Source: Armatimonadota bacterium (lineage in GTDB: Bacteria > Armatimonadota > Fimbriimonadia > Fimbriimonadales > Fimbriimonadaceae). Taken from it: a stretch of 64,000 nt of DNA. Shown here one piece after another: positions 1-8,494 of this stretch (its first letter is position 1; the number at the start of each line of letters is the position of its first letter). Both the position numbers and the translations under genes were made by a program. Location of the stretch: the NCBI GenBank assembly GCA_018268315.1, contig JAFDWU010000003.1, positions 1 through 64,000 on the forward strand, read 5' to 3'. A model generated the notes under the pieces. The model was given only the letters and a program-made list of their open reading frames with translations, made no database searches and was not told the DNA's origin.

Positions 1-536
1 ATATGCCGGTGGACCACCTTTACGGCGGTCCGATTCTTGGCCGCCATCTGCTGGAGCAAGGCTTTGCCGATCAAGACGTGGTCGTGGTCAGCCCCGACGT
101 CGCCGGGGTTAGCCGAGCCAAGCGCCTGGGTGAAATGCTGCACAAGCCGTTTGTGGTCATCGCCAAGCGCCGTCCCGCGCCGAACGAGGTTGAAGTCGTT
201 GAAATCGTTGGTGACTTCAAGGGCAAGAAGTGCATCATCATCGACGACATGATCGATACCGGCGGCTCGGTCGCCAGCGGCGCGCGCGAACTATTGAATA
301 GGGGCGCGACGGAGGTCATTGCAACCTGTACGCATCCGGTGTTCAGCAACAACGCGGTTCAGCGCCTGGTTGGAGCCGGCATCTCGCAGGTTATTTCGCT
401 TGATACGATCCCGATTCCGGAAGAGCAGCGCCTAAAGGAGCTGACGGTGCTGCCGTCCGCGCCGCTCATCGGTGAGGCGATGCGCAGGATTCACCTAAAC
501 GAATCGGTCAGCGAACTCTTCCATGACTGGAATTAG
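1..536 (+). CDS. prs: Ribose-phosphate pyrophosphokinase, C-terminal part (5' end outside window)
   Basis: Makes PRPP from ribose 5-phosphate and ATP for nucleotide, His, Trp and NAD synthesis in the cytoplasm. The frame is open to the left edge, and the first residues (MPVDHLYGGPIL) match the middle of PRPP synthetases, so the ATG at 3 is internal and the gene is cut by the window. The PRPP-binding signature IIIDDMIDTGGS is intact, as is the flexible-loop region with VVIAKRRP. About 177 C-terminal residues are present of a family that is usually ~315 long. The next gene starts 14 nt before the stop, so the downstream membrane-protein genes are probably co-transcribed. Confidence 0.95.
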   Translation, partial: MPVDHLYGGPILGRHLLEQGFADQDVVVVSPDVAGVSRAKRLGEMLHKPFVVIAKRRPAPNEVEVVEIVGDFKGKKCIIIDDMIDTGGSVASGARELLNRGATEVIATCTHPVFSNNAVQRLVGAGISQVISLDTIPIPEEQRLKELTVLPSAPLIGEAMRRIHLNESVSELFHDWN

Positions 537-984
537 CGCCGTGGCGGTGGCCAGCGAAGCCGAGCCGGGGATCACTTGGACTGTGCACCCGATGGAGTCG
601 CAGCCGCGGAAAGGCTATATCGTATTAGCAGCGGCGATTATTGCCGCCGCATTAGGCCTCATTTTTTTCAGAAACCCTATCATGGCTGGGCTTGGTTTTG
701 CTATGATTGCTGGACCTACCGCTGAATTCTGGCTAGGGGCCAAATTCACGGTTGACGAGAAGGGCGTATCCAGTCGGGTGGGGCTGAGCGTCTCTTCGAT
801 TGAGTGGCCAGACGTGAAGCGAGTGACTATACAAGGAGATACCGTTAAAGTGTCCCCGTTAGAGAGCGGCTCGCGTCTCGAAGAATTCCGCGGGGTTAGC
901 CTTAAATTCGGCAATCAGGACCGCGAAGCAATCTTAGCCGCGATGCGCAAATGGGGAGGCGAAAATGTTCGATTCATTGGATGA
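523..984 (+). CDS. Small membrane protein with PH-like C-terminal domain, unknown function
   Basis: This 153-residue protein is not recognised as a named family. A membrane hairpin is visible at about residues 32-70 (GYIVLAAAIIAAALGLIFF, then NPIMAGLGFAMIAG). A soluble beta-rich part follows, with FTVDEKGVSSR and IEWPDVKRV, which resembles the PH-like domains of small bacterial membrane proteins. The ATG at 523 overlaps the prs stop and has no clear Shine-Dalgarno. GTG codons at 541 and 547 or the ATG at 592 are alternative starts. It overlaps the next gene by 20 nt and belongs to the run of membrane proteins that ends at 5415. Confidence 0.7.
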   Translation: MTGISAVAVASEAEPGITWTVHPMESQPRKGYIVLAAAIIAAALGLIFFRNPIMAGLGFAMIAGPTAEFWLGAKFTVDEKGVSSRVGLSVSSIEWPDVKRVTIQGDTVKVSPLESGSRLEEFRGVSLKFGNQDREAILAAMRKWGGENVRFIG

Positions 985-1279
985 TCCCCTGACCAGCGAG
1001 GAGGCCGACGCCATTATCGATAAGGTCGTCGAGCGCATCAGCCGGAAGAAGATGGAAGTGCCCGCGCTTCTGTTCTTCGAAACCCACAAACCGCTTTCCT
1101 ATGTTGGCAGCCAGTTCACGGTTGCCATGTCCCCGTTCATCGTTCCGTTTTTTGGTTACGACCGAACGAGGGATGCTATCCGTCTTCTTTCCAAACGGGA
1201 GTATGTGGACCGTTTGGTTAATCGCCTTGAATCCTCAGCGCAGGCGCGAAATCGGCGTCCAGCACCGGAGCTTAACTAA
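965..1279 (+). CDS. Hypothetical protein, 104 aa
   Basis: Not recognised. The N-terminal half is acidic and helical (SEEADAIIDKVVERISRKK). A moderately hydrophobic centre (FTVAMSPFIVPFFG) could touch the membrane, and the C-terminus is Arg-rich. It starts inside the 3' end of the upstream gene and its stop overlaps the next start by one base (TAATG), so it is translationally coupled on both sides. This strongly suggests a real gene belonging to the same complex or pathway as its neighbours. Confidence 0.7.
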   Translation: MFDSLDDPLTSEEADAIIDKVVERISRKKMEVPALLFFETHKPLSYVGSQFTVAMSPFIVPFFGYDRTRDAIRLLSKREYVDRLVNRLESSAQARNRRPAPELN

Positions 1280-2229
1280 TGCAGTATCTCGACACAGGTT
1301 GGTTTGGAATGTTGCTGACGCTGATAATGGTCAGCTTCATTTTCACCAATATCATGAGGGCTCATTCGAGCCACCGCAAAGGTTCCTCGCTGTTCATTCG
1401 GCGAATCGCCGGCTTGAACGCCATCGATGAAGCAGTAGGCCGCGCAACCGAAATGGGGCGTCCGGTTCTGATGGTGCCGGGTCTTAGCGACACCACCATT
1501 AACGCGAAATCGTTGCAAGCCCTGAACATCTTTTCCTACGTGGCGCGTACTGCCGCCAAGTTCTCCAATCCGATTCTGGTGTGCTGCTATAACGCCTCGG
1601 TTTATACGGTCGCCCAAGAGATGATCCGCGAGGTTTATCAGCAGGAAGGACTGGGAGATCGCTTCGATCCAGACTCGATCCAATACGTATCTGATCGACA
1701 GTTCGCGTTCGCGGCAGGCGTATCCGGCATGATCCTTCGCGAGCGGGCCGCGGCAACGTTCTTCATGGGTGAGTTCTACGCCGAGTCTCTGATCTTCGCG
1801 GAAACCGCCAACTCCGTTGGCGCGATCCAGGTGGCAAGCTCAACCGAGTTCAACCAAACCCCGTTCTTTATTGCCGCTTGCGACTACGTTCTTATCGGCG
1901 ACGAATTCTATGCGGCCAGCGCCTACCTTACAAGAGCTCCTGTGCTTGTGGGAAGCCTGGTCGGCCAGGACTGGTGCAAGGTAGCCCTGATGCTATTGGT
2001 TCTCTTCGGAGCGCTTGACGTAACTGCCGAGGTCCAGTTGCAAACGACTCGCGGTCGCAAAGATGGGAAAGAGGTTGACGTCCCCATCCACCGAAAGAGG
2101 CCAGCAGATTCAATTTCGATGCGTATGCTCAATCCAGATCCAGATACTGAGGTTGTGAAGGCTGTAAAGCGGGAGAAGCTTCCCCCTGATCAGATATCTA
2201 TTCCGTCGCCGGGTGGAGGTGGCAACTAA
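1279..2229 (+). CDS. DUF6754-like membrane-anchored protein
   Basis: 316 residues. An N-terminal transmembrane segment (WFGMLLTLIMVSFIFTNIM) is followed by a globular part containing GRPVLMVPGLSD, then Ala-rich helices and a second hydrophobic segment near residues 232-248 (VALMLLVLFGALDV). The C-terminal ~55 residues are charged. It resembles, from memory, an uncharacterised family (DUF6754) whose members sit with other unknown membrane genes. No catalytic motif is visible. TAATG overlap upstream and a one-base overlap downstream indicate an operon. The function is unknown and the family assignment is moderate. Confidence 0.7.
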   Translation: MQYLDTGWFGMLLTLIMVSFIFTNIMRAHSSHRKGSSLFIRRIAGLNAIDEAVGRATEMGRPVLMVPGLSDTTINAKSLQALNIFSYVARTAAKFSNPILVCCYNASVYTVAQEMIREVYQQEGLGDRFDPDSIQYVSDRQFAFAAGVSGMILRERAAATFFMGEFYAESLIFAETANSVGAIQVASSTEFNQTPFFIAACDYVLIGDEFYAASAYLTRAPVLVGSLVGQDWCKVALMLLVLFGALDVTAEVQLQTTRGRKDGKEVDVPIHRKRPADSISMRMLNPDPDTEVVKAVKREKLPPDQISIPSPGGGGN

Positions 2230-3143
2230 TGCTTAACCTATTCCTGGATATCGATCCGCCCACAATCTTTAACGCGCACAACAATTTCCAGACGCTGACA
2301 ACGTACATCATCGGCGCGTTGCTGGCTGGCTTTGGAATTCTATTTGCGTTGTTGAAGGCGCCTCCTCAAACACGACGCGGCATCGTCTTCTTCGTCACGT
2401 TTATATCGGGTTTCTTTTACGTTCTGCTATTCATTTGGCCGAGCCCGATAAATCGATCAAAAGGCGATGCGCCAATCAACGGCTTTGATAACGTAGGCTT
2501 CTGGCTGGCAGATGCCCAGCCGGTAGTCAGCACAATGACTCAAATCATTGGCGGCTTCCTTATCGGCCTTGGAATCTTCTCGCTGATGCGCATTCACTTG
2601 AAGCGCATCGTGAAGGGCGGCGGAGATGCGCCGTTTAGCTTCACGCTTGTCCTGAGCATGATCCTGATGATCATCTTTGGCTTCTGGGATTTCCACCAGC
2701 GCCAACAGCCAGGCGCCGGCCCCTTGCTCGACAACCAAGCTAACTGGGGCTTCGTGAATTACGCGAAGGACTATCTCTTCGATGGAATGCTGCAGGAGAT
2801 GGAGGCAGCGATGTTCTCAATCATCGCCTTCTATATTCTCTCCGCGGCGTACCGCGCATTCCGAGTTCGGTCAATCGAAGCGACGATCCTGCTGACAACC
2901 GCCCTAATCGTCATCCTCAGCCTCATGAGCGTTGTCGAGTATCAGTGGGGCGAGATGGTGAACAGCGTTGCTGGAGGGAATAAGAACAGCTTCGTTCAGA
3001 ATTTCACGCTGACCAACGTGGCCGGATGGATACGGGCGAGCGTTCAGCAGCCAAGTATTCGAGGAATCGACTTCGGAGTGGGCATCGGCCTTCTCGCGAT
3101 GTCCTTAAGAATTTGGCTAAGCCTTGAGAGGGCTGGAGAATAA
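2229..3143 (+). CDS. Polytopic membrane protein, unknown function
   Basis: 304 residues with about seven or eight predicted membrane segments, for example YIIGALLAGFGILFALL, GIVFFVTFISGFFYVLLFIW, IGGFLIGLGIFSLM and TILLTTALIVILSLMSV. Polar loops carry Asn/Gln-rich stretches. I do not recognise a family or transport signature. It starts on the last base of the preceding stop codon (ATG inside TAATG) and ends 2 nt before the next gene, so it is tightly coupled to both. It could be a scaffold or channel-like subunit of the cluster, which is an inference from position only. Confidence 0.7.
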   Translation: MLNLFLDIDPPTIFNAHNNFQTLTTYIIGALLAGFGILFALLKAPPQTRRGIVFFVTFISGFFYVLLFIWPSPINRSKGDAPINGFDNVGFWLADAQPVVSTMTQIIGGFLIGLGIFSLMRIHLKRIVKGGGDAPFSFTLVLSMILMIIFGFWDFHQRQQPGAGPLLDNQANWGFVNYAKDYLFDGMLQEMEAAMFSIIAFYILSAAYRAFRVRSIEATILLTTALIVILSLMSVVEYQWGEMVNSVAGGNKNSFVQNFTLTNVAGWIRASVQQPSIRGIDFGVGIGLLAMSLRIWLSLERAGE

Positions 3144-3145
3144 CA

Positions 3146-4099
3146 ATGAGCATTGGCGAAAAGCTTCAAAGCCTTCCAAAATGGATTCTGTTCCTGTGCC
3201 TGATCGTCACCGCGTCAGTGCTGCAGTTCTTCAACATTCCGCTGCCGAACAAGCCGCAGGACCCCGCCATCGACTACTACGCGTTTGCGATGAGCATTCC
3301 GCCTGGCTCAACCGTGCTGGTTTCGTCTGACTGGACGAACTCCACCCACGGCGAGAGCGGGCCGCAGTTCGACGCGCTTATGCGCATTTTGATGCGCCGC
3401 AATATCAAGTTCGCCGTTTACACAACGGCGGACGGTCAGGCTCCGCAGGTTGCCAAGGATGAGATCCGACGCCTAAATGAGCAGCGGGTTAAAGATGGCG
3501 AGCGACCCTACAGGCCTTTCGAAGATTACGTGATGGTGGGTTACTTCCCAAGCGCGGAAGGTGAGAACCTTGCCATGTCGATCAACCTTCGCTCCGCGTT
3601 TGCGGGCAAGAAGGACTTTCCCGAAGGCGCAAAGGAGCCGGTGGATATCTGGCAGAGCCCAGTGCTTAAGGACATCAAGGACATTAGCGACGTTAAGGCG
3701 CTGTTCCTGATCTCCGCTTCAAACACCGATCAGATCATCATCGAGCGGCTTGCGGCGAAGGTTCCGCTGGTCTACGCGGTTACCGGAATCAGCGCGCCGC
3801 AGAACTTCAATTACTACTCGTCTGGCCAGCTTAAAGGCCTCGTGGGCGGATTGAAGGGAATCTACGATCTTGAGTATCTGATGACGAGCGGTGTGAATCA
3901 CCCCGGGGCGGATGGGAAAATCGCGGTTGCTTCAACAAGGGTGCCAGGAGATGTACCGCCGCTTCCGGGCAGGAACCAGGGGTTAGGCACAGCCTATTTC
4001 CCAACTCTGCACGCGGCGCTCGCCCTGATGATTCTCGCGATCATCATCGGTAATGTCGGAATGTTTATGGCGCGCAAAGCACAAGGAGCTTCGAAGTGA
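3146..4099 (+). CDS. Bitopic membrane protein with large extracytoplasmic domain
   Basis: 317 residues. One membrane segment lies near the N-terminus (WILFLCLIVTASVLQFF) and another at the C-terminus (ALALMILAIIIGNVGMFM). Between them are about 250 soluble residues that alternate beta and alpha (STVLVSSDWTNS, KFAVYTTADGQAP, KALFLISASNTDQIIIERLA), like a Rossmann-type fold. The topology suggests that the middle domain is outside the cytoplasmic membrane. It overlaps the next gene by 4 nt (ATGA-type). Function is unknown. Confidence 0.7.
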   Translation: MSIGEKLQSLPKWILFLCLIVTASVLQFFNIPLPNKPQDPAIDYYAFAMSIPPGSTVLVSSDWTNSTHGESGPQFDALMRILMRRNIKFAVYTTADGQAPQVAKDEIRRLNEQRVKDGERPYRPFEDYVMVGYFPSAEGENLAMSINLRSAFAGKKDFPEGAKEPVDIWQSPVLKDIKDISDVKALFLISASNTDQIIIERLAAKVPLVYAVTGISAPQNFNYYSSGQLKGLVGGLKGIYDLEYLMTSGVNHPGADGKIAVASTRVPGDVPPLPGRNQGLGTAYFPTLHAALALMILAIIIGNVGMFMARKAQGASK

Positions 4100-4809
4100 A
4101 GTACGAACTGTGGAAAACCGGTAGTAGCGTTCTTGCGACGTTTGGGCTCTACTCGGTTCTGTACCGAGAGAACAAGTTCTACCGCTTCTTTGAGCACATC
4201 TTCCTCGGCCTCGCTGCCGGATGGACGTTGGTGGTCATTTGGGTCGAAATCGAGAAAGACCAGTGGTGGGGCAAGATGCTCGGCGCGAACAACGACGCCG
4301 GCACTTCCATGGTGCAGTCTGGCTATTGGCTTTATGCGTTCCTCGTTCCCATTGGTGTGATGGGCTACTTCGTCTTCAGCAAGAAGCATAACTGGATCAG
4401 CAAGATTCCGATTGGAATCGTGCTTGGCCTCTATGCTGGCCAGCAGTTCCAAGCATGGCTGCAGCGGTACGGACCGCAGATTTCCACTTCGCTGAAGCCA
4501 ATTCTCCCGACGACGTTCACGTCGATAACGGTGCCGGATAACCCCGTTCCTGGGGAGGTGTACTTCACCCAGGCGCTGACGAATGCGATCTCGCTGTTCA
4601 CGCTTCTGAGCGTCGTGGCTTACTTCCTATTCAGCTTTAACGAGAATAACAAGCTGCTGAACAGGCTGAGCACGTCTGGCCGCTGGCTGTTGATGATCGG
4701 CTTTGGCGCGATCTTCGGCACAACAGTGACGATGCGCTTCACGCTTCTGATTGACCGCATGCACTTCGTATGGATCGACTTCGTGCGGGACATGCTGCTT
4801 AGAAGGTAA
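4096..4809 (+). CDS. Polytopic membrane protein, unknown function
   Basis: 237 residues with about six hydrophobic segments, including HIFLGLAAGWTLVVIWV, YWLYAFLVPIGVMGYFVF, IPIGIVLGLYAG, ISLFTLLSVVAYFLF and WLLMIGFGAIFGTTV. No recognised signature. Overlap of 4 nt with the preceding gene, and the next start codon follows the stop directly. It is part of the same unrecognised membrane cluster. Confidence 0.7.
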   Translation: MKYELWKTGSSVLATFGLYSVLYRENKFYRFFEHIFLGLAAGWTLVVIWVEIEKDQWWGKMLGANNDAGTSMVQSGYWLYAFLVPIGVMGYFVFSKKHNWISKIPIGIVLGLYAGQQFQAWLQRYGPQISTSLKPILPTTFTSITVPDNPVPGEVYFTQALTNAISLFTLLSVVAYFLFSFNENNKLLNRLSTSGRWLLMIGFGAIFGTTVTMRFTLLIDRMHFVWIDFVRDMLLRR

Positions 4810-5415
4810 GTGGTAGAGCCCTCACTGGGCCGAGCGTTTGCGGAGCTAAGAGTTAAGCCTTGGCTTTGGATTCTATGGTCGCTGCCATTCTTTGCGCTGC
4901 AAACCTACTTTGTTTCGGTGGTCATTCCGGCCTGGCTGCCACAGCTTAATAGCTACTCGGCGGCCTCGCTGGAAGGCAATCCATTCGACACATCTGGCTT
5001 CTTTCAGATCGTTCTCAGTCTGATTTTCTATGGCGGGTGCCTTGGGGGGTTAACCTACCTGCCATTGGTAGAGGCTGCCCGAAGAAGAGGCGTCAAAGTA
5101 GGCGTTATCGACGCGACTCTCATGCTTCTGTTTGGTTTCTGCGCAAGCGCATTGGTTGTGGTTGGCGCGCTTTGCTGCTTGCTGCCTGCGGCGCTGGCGT
5201 TTGCATGGACGGTTTGCGCGCCGCTCTCGCCATTCTTGCCAACCGGCGTCGCCTCCGGGTTATCAAGGCGCTACGCCCCGATTCTTGGCAGCGCCCAGCT
5301 GTTAGGAGTCCTCGGTTTTGCTGTGTTCGGAGTTGGCGTTTTGATAACCCTTCCCATCTTCGCGATATGCCTTGCCGACCTGCTGGATACTCGCCCGCCG
5401 CAGTTCAAGCTCTAA
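4810..5415 (+). CDS. Polytopic membrane protein, last gene of the cluster
   Basis: 201 residues, GTG start immediately after the preceding stop. Four or five membrane segments are visible (LWILWSLPFFALQTYFV, IVLSLIFYGGCLGGLTYL, LMLLFGFCASALVVVGALCC, GVLGFAVFGVGVLITLPIFA). Not recognised. This is the last gene before a promoter-like TATAAT element and the ribosomal-protein operon, so the membrane cluster probably ends here. Confidence 0.65.
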   Translation: MVEPSLGRAFAELRVKPWLWILWSLPFFALQTYFVSVVIPAWLPQLNSYSAASLEGNPFDTSGFFQIVLSLIFYGGCLGGLTYLPLVEAARRRGVKVGVIDATLMLLFGFCASALVVVGALCCLLPAALAFAWTVCAPLSPFLPTGVASGLSRRYAPILGSAQLLGVLGFAVFGVGVLITLPIFAICLADLLDTRPPQFKL

Positions 5416-5431
5416 GTTCGACGGCATCCGG

Positions 5432-5539
5432 TATAATTTGCCCTAATCACACACGCCAGAGTGGCGCTCACAGGTGTTTCGCGCAAGCGGAAAGTCAGAA
5501 GCGTCTAAACCAAGCTCTGTGCGGAGGAAAAACCTGGAA
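5432..5539 (+). promoter_or_regulatory. rpsB promoter element and structured 5' leader
   Basis: A perfect TATAAT lies at 5432-5437 (no convincing -35 box). It would give a leader of ~95 nt before rpsB. The leader holds a hairpin CGCCA-GAG-TGGCG (5454-5466) and a second stem TTTCGC-GCAA-GCGGAA (5477-5492) capped by a GNRA tetraloop. The rpsB Shine-Dalgarno GGAGG is at 5523-5527. S2 operons in other bacteria are autoregulated through their leaders, so a similar role is possible here, but this is inference. Confidence 0.4.
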
Positions 5540-6358
5540 ATGCAAACACAATTAAGCATGAAGGAACTGCTTGAATCAGGCGTTCACTTCGGTCACCAAA
5601 CTCGTCGCTGGAATCCTAAGATGAAGCGCTACATTTACGGCGCTCGAAACGGGATTTATATCATCGATCTCCACCAGACGATCAAGCTGTTTGAAGACGC
5701 GCTTCACTTCGTCAAGCAGATCGCTGAGGATGGCGGTTCCGTGCTATTCGTTGGCACGAAGAAGCAGGCGCAGTCGGCAGTTCGAGAAGCTGCTCAGCGC
5801 AGCGGCCAGTACTTCGTCAGCGAGCGATGGCTTGGTGGCACCCTTACGAATTGGAAGACGATTCAGCATCGAATCTCTCGCCTTAAGGAGCTTGACCGCA
5901 TGGAGAGCGAGGGCTACCTCGACCGATTGCCGAAGAAGGAAGCCCTTAAGCGCCGAGAAGAGCGCGCGAAGCTGAACCGCTACCTGGAAGGCATCCGCAA
6001 CATGACGAGCCTTCCGAAAGCGATGTTCATCGTTGATTTGAACAAGGAAGAGATTGCCGTTCTGGAAGCGCGAAAACTGGGCATTCCTGTTGTGGCAATC
6101 GTTGACACCAACTGCGACCCCGACATGGCTGATGTCGTGATCCCGGGTAATGACGACGCGATCCGCGCGATCCGCCTCGTTACCGGCAAGATCAGTGACG
6201 CAATCCTTGAGGCTCGGCCGATTGACGCCGCCCTTACGGAGGGCCAGCTCACCGAAGAGGGAGAGCTGATGGAAGACGCCGAAGGTCAGGCAGTTGAATT
6301 TGGCGACGTGGAAGAGGAGCTTCTGCGCGCATTTGGTACAGAGGAAGGTACGGAATAA
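5540..6358 (+). CDS. rpsB: 30S ribosomal protein S2
   Basis: Ribosomal protein S2 of the small subunit, needed for S1 binding. The ATG at 5540 (start [20 protein letters not shown]) is preceded by GGAGGAAA at a good distance. In-frame upstream codons exist from 5474 but do not resemble S2. Hallmarks are [43 protein letters not shown] and [12 protein letters not shown]. Length is 272 residues, slightly long because of an acidic C-terminal tail, which is common. First gene of rpsB-tsf-pyrH-frr-uppS, with tsf 2 nt downstream. Confidence 0.97.
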   Translation: MQTQLSMKELLESGVHFGHQTRRWNPKMKRYIYGARNGIYIIDLHQTIKLFEDALHFVKQIAEDGGSVLFVGTKKQAQSAVREAAQRSGQYFVSERWLGGTLTNWKTIQHRISRLKELDRMESEGYLDRLPKKEALKRREERAKLNRYLEGIRNMTSLPKAMFIVDLNKEEIAVLEARKLGIPVVAIVDTNCDPDMADVVIPGNDDAIRAIRLVTGKISDAILEARPIDAALTEGQLTEEGELMEDAEGQAVEFGDVEEELLRAFGTEEGTE

Positions 6359-6360
6359 GC

Positions 6361-7197
6361 ATGGCAGGCTATACAGCACAAGATGTAAAGCGATTGCGAG
6401 AAGAGACCGATGCCCCGATGATGGAGTGCAAAGGCGCGCTTGAGGAAGCGGGCGGCGACTTCGAAAAGGCAAAGATCATTCTTCGCGAAAAGGGCAAGGC
6501 GGCCGCCGCAAAGCGAGCCGACCGAAACACTGCTGCCGGCGTGGTAGCGATTTCGCACAGCCACGACCATCAGCGCGTTGGTGGCATCGTTCTGGAATGC
6601 GAAACGGACTTCGTTGCTCGCAACGAGGGCTTCATCGCAGTAGCGAAGGAACTCGCGGAAGTATTTCTGGATAACGATCCGGGTAGCGACCCCCTTGCTG
6701 TCAAGCATGGGGACAAGACCGTCGGCGACATCGTCGAGGGCCTTGTTGCAACCTATCGCGAGAATTGTAAGCTCACTAAGGCGTTGCACCTCAAGACCGC
6801 TGATCGATTTGCGATCTACGTCCATCACGACAACATGAAGGCGATCGTCGTCGAGGTTGCAGGAGACGCTGAAAAGGCCGGCGATGCCGGTCGAACCGTG
6901 GCCATTCAGGCTGTTGCGTTCCCGCCGGAGTTCATTTCCCGAGACGAAGTGCCGAGCGGCAAGATCGAAGAGGAAATCAAGATCGAAACCGAGCGCGCGA
7001 TTAAGGAAGGAAAGCCAGAGAACGTTGCCAAGCAGATTGCTCAAGGCCGCGTGAACAAGGAGTACTTCTCCCGCGTGGTTCTCATGGATCAGCCTCTATA
7101 CAAGGACATGTCCAAGACCGTCGGCCAGTTCATTAAGGAATCGGGCGACGTCGCGGTGAAGAAGTTCTATCGTCTCGCCGTCGGCGAGGGGAGCTAA
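6361..7197 (+). CDS. tsf: Translation elongation factor Ts
   Basis: Nucleotide-exchange factor that recycles EF-Tu-GDP. The N-terminal UBA-like domain (VKRLREETDAPMMECKGALE) and the core motif VLECETDFVARNEGF are typical. At 278 residues the dimerisation region is present. It starts 2 nt after rpsB, as in most bacteria, and is followed by pyrH 7 nt later. Nothing unusual. Confidence 0.97.
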   Translation: MAGYTAQDVKRLREETDAPMMECKGALEEAGGDFEKAKIILREKGKAAAAKRADRNTAAGVVAISHSHDHQRVGGIVLECETDFVARNEGFIAVAKELAEVFLDNDPGSDPLAVKHGDKTVGDIVEGLVATYRENCKLTKALHLKTADRFAIYVHHDNMKAIVVEVAGDAEKAGDAGRTVAIQAVAFPPEFISRDEVPSGKIEEEIKIETERAIKEGKPENVAKQIAQGRVNKEYFSRVVLMDQPLYKDMSKTVGQFIKESGDVAVKKFYRLAVGEGS

Positions 7198-7204
7198 GGC
7201 TCCC

Positions 7205-7927
7205 TTGGCAGACCGGCGCCGATTCGAGCGCGTCATTATTAAGCTCTCCGGCGAAGCACTCGCCGGAGATGGCTTCGGCCTTGATCAGAAGGTCCTTCGC
7301 TACATCGCGACGGAGATCAAGGCGGTTTACGAAGCAGGTACCCAAGTTGCAATCGTCGTTGGCGGCGGCAACTTCGTCCGCGGGGAAGCGTTTAGCCAGG
7401 AAGGCGGCATCGATCGCACGATCGCCGACCAGATGGGCATGCTTGCGACCATCATGAATTCGCTCGCCATCCAGTCTGCGCTGGAAGCGCAGGGCGTGCC
7501 TACAAGAGTTCAGAGCGCGATCAACGTTGCGCAAGTGGCGGAAAGCTTCATTCGCCGCAGGGCGATCCGGCACCTTGAGAAGGGAAGGATTGTCGTGCTG
7601 GCGGCAGGTACGGGCAACCCGTATTTCACCACCGACACCGCCGCAGTCTTGCGGGCAATCGAGATCGATGCCGACTGTCTGATCAAGGCGACGAAGGTCG
7701 ATGGCATTTACGACAAAGACCCCAAGCGGCATGGCGACGCTGTTCGGTATGAGAATTTGAACTATACGGAAGCGATAGCGAAGCGTCTTGCCGTCATGGA
7801 TCAAACCGCGTTTACGCTTTGTCGGGAGCATAAGTTGCCCGTAATCGTGTTGAATTTTAACGAGCCTGGCTCCTTGCTCCGAGCCGTAAGCGGCGAGCCC
7901 GCAGGCACCCTAGTTGGAGGCGAATAA
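7205..7927 (+). CDS. pyrH: Uridylate kinase (UMP kinase)
   Basis: Phosphorylates UMP to UDP in pyrimidine synthesis, a hexameric amino-acid-kinase-fold enzyme. The signature stretches VIIKLSGEALAGD, IVVGGGNFVRG, RADQMG-like DQMGMLATIMNS and TGNPYFTTDTAA are all present. 240 residues is the usual length. The start is TTG at 7205, following an AAGG. The gene ends directly before frr with no spacing. Confidence 0.96.
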   Translation: MADRRRFERVIIKLSGEALAGDGFGLDQKVLRYIATEIKAVYEAGTQVAIVVGGGNFVRGEAFSQEGGIDRTIADQMGMLATIMNSLAIQSALEAQGVPTRVQSAINVAQVAESFIRRRAIRHLEKGRIVVLAAGTGNPYFTTDTAAVLRAIEIDADCLIKATKVDGIYDKDPKRHGDAVRYENLNYTEAIAKRLAVMDQTAFTLCREHKLPVIVLNFNEPGSLLRAVSGEPAGTLVGGE

Positions 7928-8488
7928 ATGGCAATTGCACAAGTTATTTCTGATTGCGAACATCGAATGAAAGCCGCCGTGGAATCGATGGTCCACGATT
8001 TCGGCACCTACCGCACGGGACGCGCAACTCCAGCCGTCCTCGAGCGCGTTCACATCGAATATTACGGTGTCGAAACGCCGGTAAACCAGGTTGCCAATAT
8101 CTCGATTCCTGAGCCGCGACAGCTTTTCATCCAGCCGTACGATAAGTCGATGATTCCAATGATCGAGCGCGCGATCCTGAAGAGCGATCTCGGCATCAGC
8201 CCCGTCAACGACGGCACCGGCATCCGCCTCAATTTCCCTTCGATGAACGAAGAGCGCCGCAAGGACCTCGTGAAGCAGGTGAACACCCGCGCCGAGAACG
8301 CATGCGTGGCTATCCGTAATGTCCGCCGCGATGCCATCGATCACCTTAAGGCGCTGGAGAAGAAGAAGGAGATTACTGAGGACGAGCTGAAGCATGAGGA
8401 AGTCCACGTGCAGAAGCTGACCGATAAGTTCATCGCCGAAGTGCACGATCTTCAGAAGAAGAAAGATGCCGAGCTGATGGAGGTCTAG
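7928..8488 (+). CDS. frr: Ribosome recycling factor
   Basis: Splits the post-termination ribosome together with EF-G. 186 residues with the expected YRTGRATPAVLERVHIEYYG, NISIPEPRQLFIQPYD and NDGTGIRLNFPSMNEERRK regions and the C-terminal helix. The ATG abuts the pyrH stop codon. Standard operon order. Confidence 0.97.
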   Translation: MAIAQVISDCEHRMKAAVESMVHDFGTYRTGRATPAVLERVHIEYYGVETPVNQVANISIPEPRQLFIQPYDKSMIPMIERAILKSDLGISPVNDGTGIRLNFPSMNEERRKDLVKQVNTRAENACVAIRNVRRDAIDHLKALEKKKEITEDELKHEEVHVQKLTDKFIAEVHDLQKKKDAELMEV

Positions 8489-8494
8489 TTTTCG

